DNA of 64,000 bases, from positions 28,294,892-28,358,891 of the forward strand of contig CM055728.1 in the NCBI GenBank assembly GCA_029465975.1. Direction: 5' to 3'. Position 1 is the stretch's first letter, and the number at the start of each line of letters is the position of its first letter. Source of the DNA: Dallia pectoralis (lineage: Eukaryota > Chordata > Actinopteri > Esociformes > Umbridae). Below, one piece after another: positions 46,501-56,203 of this stretch. A program made the position numbers and the translations under genes. The notes below the pieces were generated by a model. That model did no database searches and was not told the origin of the DNA. It saw only the letters and a program-made list of their open reading frames with translations.

Positions 46501-49500
46501 GAGACAGAGATAAAGTTAGATAGACAGAGAGAGAGATAAAGTGAGATAGACAGAGAGAGAGAGATAAAGTGAGATAGACAGAGAGAGATAAAGTGATATA
46601 GACAAAGATAAATAAAGTGATATAGACAAAGAGAGATAAAGTGAGATAGACAGAGAGAGATAAAGTGAGATAGACAGAGAGAGATAAAGTGAGATAGACA
46701 GAGAGAGATTAAGTTAGATGGACAGAGAGAGATAAAGTGATATAGACAGAGAGAGATAAAGTGAGATAGACAGAGAGTGATAAAGTGAGATAGACAGAGA
46801 GAGATAAAGTGAGATAGACAGAGAGAGATAAAGTGAGATAGACAGAGAGAGATAAAGTGAGATAGACAGAGAGATAACGTGAGATAGACAGAGAGAGATA
46901 AAGTGAGATAGACAGAGAGAGATAAAGTTAGATAGACAGAGAGAGATAAAGTGAGATAGACAGAGAGAGATAAAGTGATATAGACAGAGAGAGATAAAGT
47001 GATATAGACAGAGAGAGAGATAAAGTGATATAGACAGAGAGAGATAAAGTGATATAGACAGAGAGAGATAAAGTTAGATAGACAGAGAGAGATCAAAGTG
47101 ATACCAATACCTTTTTGAGTCCACAGTCGAAGGTGTCCGGGCGGCTGATATCGAAACAGAGAAGCACCGCATCAGAGTCACTATAACACAGAGGCCTCAC
47201 ATTGTCATAGTAAGGAGAACCTGAAAGGAAGAGGAGTAGATTGTTAGAATTAAAGAGAACCTGGAGGAGAGAGGAGTGGATCATATACTGTAGGGAGAAC
47301 CTGGAGAAGAGAGGAGTGGATCATATACTGTAGGGAGAACCTCGAGGAGAGAGGAGAGGATCATATACTGTAGGGAGAACCTGGAGGAGAGAGGAGTGGA
47401 TCATATACTGTAGGGAGAACCTGGAGGAGAGAGGAGAGGATCATATACTGTAGTGAGAACCTGGAGGAGAGAGGAGTGGATCATATACTGTAGGGAGAAC
47501 CTGGAAGAGAGAGGAGAGGATCATATACTGTAGGGAGAACCTGGAAGAGAGAGGAGAGGATCATATACTGTAGGGAGAACCTGGAGAAGAGAGGAGTGGA
47601 TCATATACTGTAGGGAGAACCTGGAAGAGAGAGGAGTGGATCATATACTGTAGGGAGAACCTGGAGGAGAGAGGAGTGGATCATATACTGTAGGGAGAAC
47701 CTGGAGGAGAGAGGAGTGGATCATATACTGTAGGGAGAACCTGGAGGAGAGAGGAGTGGATCATATACTGTAGGGAGAACCTGGAGGAGAGAGGAGAGGA
47801 TCATATACTGTAGGGAGAACCTGGAAGAGAGAGGAGTGGATCATATACTGTAGGGAGAACCTGGAGGAGAGAGGAGTGGATCATATACTGTAGGGAGAAC
47901 CTGGAAGAGAGAGGAGTGGATCATATACTGTAGGGAGAACCTGGAGAAGAGAGGAGTGGATCATATACTGTAGGGAGAACCTGGAGGAGAGAGGAGTGGA
48001 TCATATACTGTAGGGAGAACCTGGAAGAGAGAGGAGTGGATCATATACTGTAGGGAGAACCTGGAGGAGAGAGGAGTGGATCATATACTGTAGGGAGAAC
48101 CTGGAAGAGAGAGGAGTGGATCATATACTGTAGGGAGAACCTGGAGGAGAAAGGAGTGGATCATATACTGTAGTGAGAACCTGGAGGAGAGAGGAGAGGA
48201 TCATATACTGTAGGGAGAACCTGGAGGTACACACACCAAATCTAGGAAGTAGTGATTAAGTCAGTGGTACAGCCAGTTGTAGTCTGTCTGGGGGTGTAGT
48301 CTGTCTGGGGTGTAGTCTGTCTGGGGTGTAGTCTGTCTGGGGTGTAGTCTGTCTGGGGTGTAGTCTGTCTGGGGGTGCAGTCTGTCTGGGGTGTAGTCGG
48401 TATGGGGTGTAGTCTGTCTGGGGGTGTAGTCTGTCTGGGGTGTAGTCTGTCTGGGGGTGTAGTCTGTCTGGGGTGTAGTCTGTCTGTGTGTAGTCTGTCT
48501 GGGGGTGTAGTCTGTCTGAGGTGTAGTCTGTCTGGGGGTGTAGTCTGTCTGAGGTGTAGTCTGTCTGGGGTGTAGTCTGTCTGAGGTGTAGTCTGTCTGG
48601 GGGTGTAGTGTGTCTGGGGTGTAGTCTGTCTGGGGTGTAGTCTGTCTGGGGTGTAGTCTGTCTGGGTCTGTCTGGGGGTGTAGTCTGTCTGGGGTGTAGT
48701 CTGTCTGGGGTGTAGTCTGTCTGGGGTGTAGTCTGTCTGGGGGTGTAGTCTGTCTGAGGTGTAGTCTGTCTGGGGTGTAGTCTGTCTGAGGTGTAGTCTG
48801 TCTGGGGGTGTAGTCTGTCTGTCTGTCTGGGGTGTAGTCTGTCTGGGAGTGTAGTCTGTCTGGGGTGTAGTCTGTCTGGGGTGTAGTCTGTCTGGGGTGT
48901 AGTCTGTCTGGGGGTGTAGTCTGTCTGGGGTGTAGTCTGTCTGGGGGTGTAGTCTGTCTGAGGTGTAGTCTGTCTGGGGGTGTAGTCTGTCTGAGGTGTA
49001 GTCTGTCTGGGGGTGTAGTCTGTCTGGGGTGTAGTCTGTCTGGGGGTGTAGTCTGTCTGAGGTGTAGTCTGTCTGGGGGTGTAGTCTGTCTGAGGTGTAG
49101 TCTGTCTGGGGGTGTAGTCTGTCTGAGGTGTAGTCTGTCTGGGGTGTAGTCTGTCTGGGGTGTAGTCTGTCTGGGGTGTAGTCTGTCTGGGGTGTAGTCT
49201 GTCTGGGGGTGTAGTCTGTCTGGGGTGTAGTCTGTCTGGGGGTGTAGTCTGTCTGGGGTGTAGTCTGTCTGGGGGTGTAGTCTGTCTGGGGTGTAGTCTG
49301 TCTGGGGGTAGTCTGTCTGGGTGTAGTCTGTCTGGGGTGTAGTCTGTCTGGGGGTGTAGTCTGTCTGAGGTGTAGTCTGTCTGGGGTGTAGCCTGTCTGA
49401 GGTGTAGTCTGTCTGGGGGTGTAGTGTGTCTGGGGTGTAGGCTGTCTGGGTGTAGTCTGTCTGGGAGTGTAGTCTGTCTGGGGTGTAGTCTGTCTGGGGG

Positions 49501-51961
49501 TGTAGTCTGTCTGGGGTGTAGTCTGTCTGGGGGTGTAGTCTGTCTGAGGTGTAGTCTGTCTGGGGGTGTAGTCTGTCTGAGGTGTAGTCTGTCTGGGGTG
49601 TAGTCTGTCTGAGGTGTAGTCTGTATGGGGGTGTAGTCTGTATGGGGTGTAGTCTGTATGAGGTGTAGTCTCTCTGGGGGTGTAGTCTGTCTGGGGTGTA
49701 GTCTGTATGAGGTGTAGTCTGTATGAGGTGTAGTCTGTCTGGGGTGTAGTCTGTCTGGGGGTGTAGTCTGTCTGGGGTGAAGTCTGTCTGGGGTGTAGTC
49801 TCTCTGGGGGTGTAGTCTGTCTGGGGTGTAGTCTGTCTGGGGTGTAGTCTCTCTGGGGGTGTAGTCGGTATGGGGGTGGCCGAGCAGGCAGACGCTCCCA
49901 CTCATGTGCTCGGAATCCCTAAGCATCCCCCCAACCCCCCAGCCTGTCCTTCCTCCGCCCAGCACGCCGCAATACCTCCAGTCCCTCTGCCGTTACCACA
50001 GCAACAGCCTTGGAACCCTCCGTCTGCCTGAGGCAGTTCCTCCCACCTCTCTGTAAAGGCCGGCCGTGACTGTCAATCATTTTTACACGCTGCCCGATCC
50101 GCGGTCGACACACTCCTCTGACGAAACGATGTCAGGTCACAAAGATGCAGACACATACACACACACACTTAGCAACGGTCGCACAGAAGCACACACACAC
50201 ACACAGCCCGTACACAGTCCTCCATCTCTCTCTCACTCTCTCCATCACTCACTCTCTCTCTGTTTATAGGTAATAATTGGCCTCAGTGAAAGGTGAATCC
50301 CGTATCGTAATCTAATCAACGGGAGGACTGGGCGGCTGGGAGTGATCATCACATCAACTCTGATTACACGGGACACCCAGCAGGTATCTGATGGCTATCT
50401 AAATAACTCTTCTGGCTATAAATAAGATGCTAGGCAAAAACAACATAATTCATTAGCCATTATTACCAGGCAAATTGATTTTAAAATGTAATGTAGGTGT
50501 ATAGAACGAACACCTCCAGAAAAGGTACCTACACAGGGGCCTAATTGGTATACAGTACATCAGGCCATAAATAGTTAATGACTCTCCACATTATCAAAGG
50601 GTGGAACTGAATTAGCCAGCCGCCGTCAGACGTGTGTGAAATAACGACAAGCTGTGGTAGAATGTGTGAGCAGATATTATGTGGTTCTAGACAGCTTGTT
50701 GCATCAGAAAAGCTGTGGTAGAATATGTGAGCAGATATTCTGTGGTTCTAGACAGCTTGTTGCATCAGTAAAGCTGCGGTAGAATATGTGAGCAGATATT
50801 CCGTGGTTCTAGACAGCATGTTGCATCAGTAAAGCTGTGGTAGAATATGTGAGCAGATATTCTGTGGTTCTAGACAGCTTGTTGCATCAGAAAAGCTGTG
50901 GTAGAATATGTGAGCAGATATTCTGTGGTTCTAGACAGCTTGTTGCATCAGAAAAGCTGTGGTAGAATATGTGAGCAGATATTCTGTGGTTCTAGACAGC
51001 ATGATGCATCAGTAAAGCTGACGTAGAATATGTGAGCAGATATTCTGTGGTTCTAGACAGCGTGTTGCATCAGTAAAGCTGTGGTAGAATATGTGAGCAG
51101 ATATTCTGTGGTTCTAGACAGCGTGTTGCATCAGTAAAGCTGCGGTAAAATATGTGAGCAGATATTCTGTGGTTCTAGACAGCGTGTTGCATCAGTAAAG
51201 TTGTGGTAGAATATGTGAGCAGATATTCTGTGGTTCTAGACAGCGTGTTGCATCAGTAGGACGTCATAGTTATGACATACATGATGAATATCCCTACTGT
51301 TATAATTCAACCAATGGGACTGGGGCATTTCGAAAATGGATAACCCTGTTGAAATCGATATTCTCGCTCCTGTCAATACCGTCACACATAATAACGAAAC
51401 CAAAAGTGCTGGGTAAACGTGTCTGGGATGCTTCACCTGATTTTACCTGGGATGGAAATTCCAGGCTAGATAATGAGATTATAATTGACCAATCATGGTT
51501 TATTTGTGTAACGGGGCCGGTTGGATACAGTTCTTTTTGCCAATCCGGATAGTGAACCACCAAACTATTGTTTAGCAATATGTAACATTCCAGAATTTCT
51601 GAGATTTGGTCAGGTGGATTAATTAACTTGGCAACTGAGATAGGCTCACTATGAGGGACATGTACAAATGAATGCACATTATTTCAGATAAATACAGCAG
51701 GTATGTAAAATGTCAGCTCATGCGACCAACACATCACATTGCGCCTCAGTGTAGAACAACAGTCTGACACATGGAACAAGTGTTAAACTGGTGGCACCGG
51801 CGTGAGACACTCAATGTCGGGTTTGGTACCAGAACCATTGAATAACTGTGACTGTGTGGCATTACAAACGGAGGTTCACAAAAGTTACAACTCTGTGGAG
51901 AACGTTGACAGGCGTGTGGTTGACTAGCCTACTGCACCTCTGTCTCCCAGGTACGATTAAA

Positions 51962-51999
<38 letters not shown>

Positions 52000-54900
52000 A
52001 GCCCGGGGTGTGACTTGGCATTAAATTGCCACAGATCTAAATGCACCAATCGATAGACATGGTGCACACAGGGGCCTGAGGAGCCATTTCAATTAAATAC
52101 TGAGAAATTACTCAGGAGGAGAACGAGGGAGGGAGGGAGTGGTGATGGATGCGAGGAGGAAGGGTGGAGGCAGAGGGAGGGATGGAGAGATTAGAAGTGA
52201 GGGATAGATAGGAAAGAGAGGGAGGAGGGATGGACGAGAGTGAGAGACAAAAGGGAGAGAGGGAGGGATGGAGAGGGAGAGAGAGAGAGAAAGAGAGAGA
52301 GAGAGGAATGGCTGTCAGCAGCAGATCACAGTGACACCTCCTCTGGCATTAATCACCACCCACAGCCTGATGTCAGAGAGCAGACATTTGCCTCCCCTCA
52401 TCTCTCCTCCCAAACACAGCAACACACACCTCTCCTCTTCTTGTCTTTCCTCCACCACAGGCTGCCCCAATATAACACCACAGACAACGGAGTTATCCCA
52501 CAGGTCCACAATATCACAACAGCCACACAACACAACACACAGAGTTATTCCACATGTCCACAGTGTCACCACAAACAACACAGCACTCTATGGATGTCCA
52601 GAGGACCATGGAACAGTCTCCATCTGCTCCAGGAACCTCCAGAGGACTTCTTGGTTTTGCAATGTAGCTACGCACTCCTACAGCTCACAAGCTGCACATG
52701 TCAGTTTGTCAGCTTATGTTATATGATATCATTGTTCCTGAGACAATAACCTCTGACCTCGGCATTGTGACCAGGTAAACAGACCAGTGCTGTGAAGGTA
52801 CAGTAGAAGACTTACACTGCCTCTACTCTCCTTCTTGGATGTAATCTGCCCTCCCTTAAAAATCTGTTCGAAGCCAGGTCACCGAGGCGGGCAGCAAAGT
52901 TTGAGGCAGACCGCCCGCCACAAGAACAGCTTCTTCCCCATAGCAGTGAGTCTAAAAAATATGCCTCTAGCACTAAACTGCCCATAGACAATTAATGATG
53001 GACTGAACCAACGACCAGGGACAGACTGAACCAATGACCACAGATGGACTGAACCAACGACCACTGATGGACTGAACCAACGACCAGAAACAGACTGAAC
53101 CAATGACCACTGATAGACTGAACCAATGACCACTGATAGACTGAACCAATGACCACTGATAGAATGAACCAATGACCAGGGACAGACTGAACCAATGACC
53201 ACTGATGGACTGAACCAACGACCAGGGACAGACTGAACCAATGACCACTGATGGACTGAACCAATGACCACTGATGGACTGAACCAATGACCACTGATAG
53301 ACTGAACCAATGACCACTGATAGACTGAACCAATGACCACTGATAGACTGAACCAATGACCACTGATAGACTGAACCAATGACCACTGATGGACTGAACC
53401 AATGACCACTGATAGACTGAACCAATGACCAATGATAGACTGAACCAACGACCAATGATAGACTGATCCAACGACCAATGATGGAGTGAACCAACGACTG
53501 TGGAAGGACTGAACCAACGACCAATGATGGACTGAACCAACGACCAATGATGGAGTGAACCAACGACTGTGGAAGGACTTTACCAACGACGGGGGCGATG
53601 TGACCCGGTGGTCTGGAGGTGGTGTGGAGGGAATCTGTCACCAACGTCCATCCAATCCCATTTTCAACCTCCACTTAGTATGAAGCAATGTGGATTTGAA
53701 GCAAAACTAACGTGACAATTTGAACTTGTCTTGTGTTACATGCGGATGGGGACCCGATCTGCTGTGCTTTGGGTTGATTGATATCATACAAGACCACATT
53801 CATCAATCTATTATTGCCTCAATGGTTCTGCCTGGTCCAAAGTGTTAGCCTAAAGACCTGGCCTAACTCAACTGACATTTGGGATGTAACAAACGCTTCT
53901 ATCTTATCAATCCCTGTAGGAGCTCCTGTCCACTGGTTGGATCTCACATCAGTTAAACCCAGTTTGGGAATCCTAAAATGACCTCCCTCCATTCATTAAC
54001 AGGTCACTACTGTGGCAAATCTAATCAGTCAACCAAAGGGACTGTGAGGTCAAAGGTTAGAGGTCAGAGAAGGCGGAAATCATTAGTGTCCGCCTTGATA
54101 GAATGGAATAAATTCTTGGCACATTCCTAAGTCGTGAATAATTTCATTTGAATTGAGGAAATGAACTGAAATTCTAATTGCATTTGAATTAGGGACCTCT
54201 TCATTTCTGTTTACCTCCGGTATTGAACTGAAATTCCCCAACCCTGACTCATTCTCCATTACATTAAACATTTAGGTCATTCACTAGATGCTCTTATCCA
54301 TAACGACTTAGATACATTTTCATACCACTGTTTTAATCCTGGAACCCCTGTGGGAACCAACACCACAAACCTGACATTACAGGCGCTATGTTCTACTAAC
54401 TGAACAGCTGGAACCCAACTTTAATGTGTTATAGTACCCCGATGGAACCCTAATGTATTTTCAATTTTGTTTTTCTAGCATAGCACTATAAACAATTTGC
54501 TTTGTAGAGTAATATGGATGCTGGACCGGGATTTATGAAAATCAATCAATCAAATGTATTTTATAAAGCCCTTTTCACAACAAAGTTGTCATAAAAGTGC
54601 TTTTACAAACACCCAGCCTGAAACTGACAGAGCACACATAAACAAGTGGATACAAGTTGACACACTGCGGCTAGGAAAAACTCCCTGATGGGTCGAATTT
54701 AGGAAGAAACCTAGATAGGAACCAGGCAATGATGGGTGGCCAGTCCTCATTAGCTGTGCTGTGTGAACTTATAACATTTTGATTAATATTTTTTAAATCT
54801 TATAAAAGAGTCTTACAAAATGAAATAGGTCCAGGTCAAATACAGTCAGAAAGGTACCAGGTCCTGACTTTTTACAGTTCATCCACATCTGTAGGCTTGT

Positions 54901-56137
54901 CTTAATTAAAGGATTTAGGAATATGGTTTGTTTTAGCAAAAGGAGATAAGGTTAAGTTTTTGATTAGGGCTAAAGTTTTAGCAAATAGTTTTTTTTAAAT
55001 ATATAGTGTGTGTGTGTCTGTGTGTGTGTGTGTCACTGCATGTATGGCGTAAGTCCCAGGGAGAACCAACCCCCCCCCCCAAAACCTTTTCTGTATGTCC
55101 TCTTGCACAGTCTACTGATTAAAACCAGTCAATTGATTTTAGCCAGTAAATCCCACAGAGCGTCTGAGAGCTGCTACAAAACCCAAAGACGAGATCAGTT
55201 CAATCAATGGAAAGGAGTTGAACTGATGACTAGAACAAGAGAGAGATAGAGAGAAAGAATGTTACGGAGAGAAAACGGGCACAAGACATAGATAGAGATT
55301 TACTAGAATGTGCATTCCCGCTTGTCTGGATGCTCTGCGCGCCATGGACCAGACAGGCGGTCCTCAGTTGGCCCTCAGTACACACACCAACTCTGTACAC
55401 CCACCGACTATGTACACACACCGACTCTGTACACACACTGACTATGTACACACACCGACTCTGAACACACACTGACTATGTACACACACCGACTCTGAAC
55501 ACACACTGACTCTGTACACACTGACTCTGTACACACACTGACTCTGTACACACACTGTCTCTGTACACACTGACTCTGTACACACACTGACTCTGTACAC
55601 ACACTGTCTCTGTACACACACTGACTCTGTACACACACTGACTCTGTACACACATTGACTCTGTACACACACTGACTCTGTACACACACTGACTCTGTAC
55701 ACACACTGACTCTGTACACACTGACTCTGTACACACACTGACTCTGTACACACACTGACTCTGTACACACACTGACTCTGTACACACTGACTCTGTACAC
55801 ACACTGACTCTGTACACACTGACTCTGTACACACACTCACTCTGTACACACACTGACTCTGTACACACACTGATGTCATCTGGCCCTTGTCCAATCAGAC
55901 ACAACACCCTCAATGGTGTCACTGTAAGACACGAAGGGATGACAAGAAGTGACGGACAGAGAGAGAGAAGAGGATATGCAATCGGAAAATATAGGGAGCG
56001 TGAGAGAGCGAGAGAGCGAGAGAGCGAGAGAGCGAGAGAGCGAGAGAGAGGGGAGAGAGAGGAGAGAGAGGAGAGAGAGGAGAGGGGAGAGGGAGAGGGG
56101 AGCGGAGAGCGGAGAGAGGAGAGCGGAGAGAGGAGAG

Positions 56138-56203
<66 letters not shown>

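Noticed and set aside
48256..49965. 569- and 546-codon minus-strand frames
   Set aside because: Shadows of the 15-17 bp GTGTAGTCTGTCTGGGG array.
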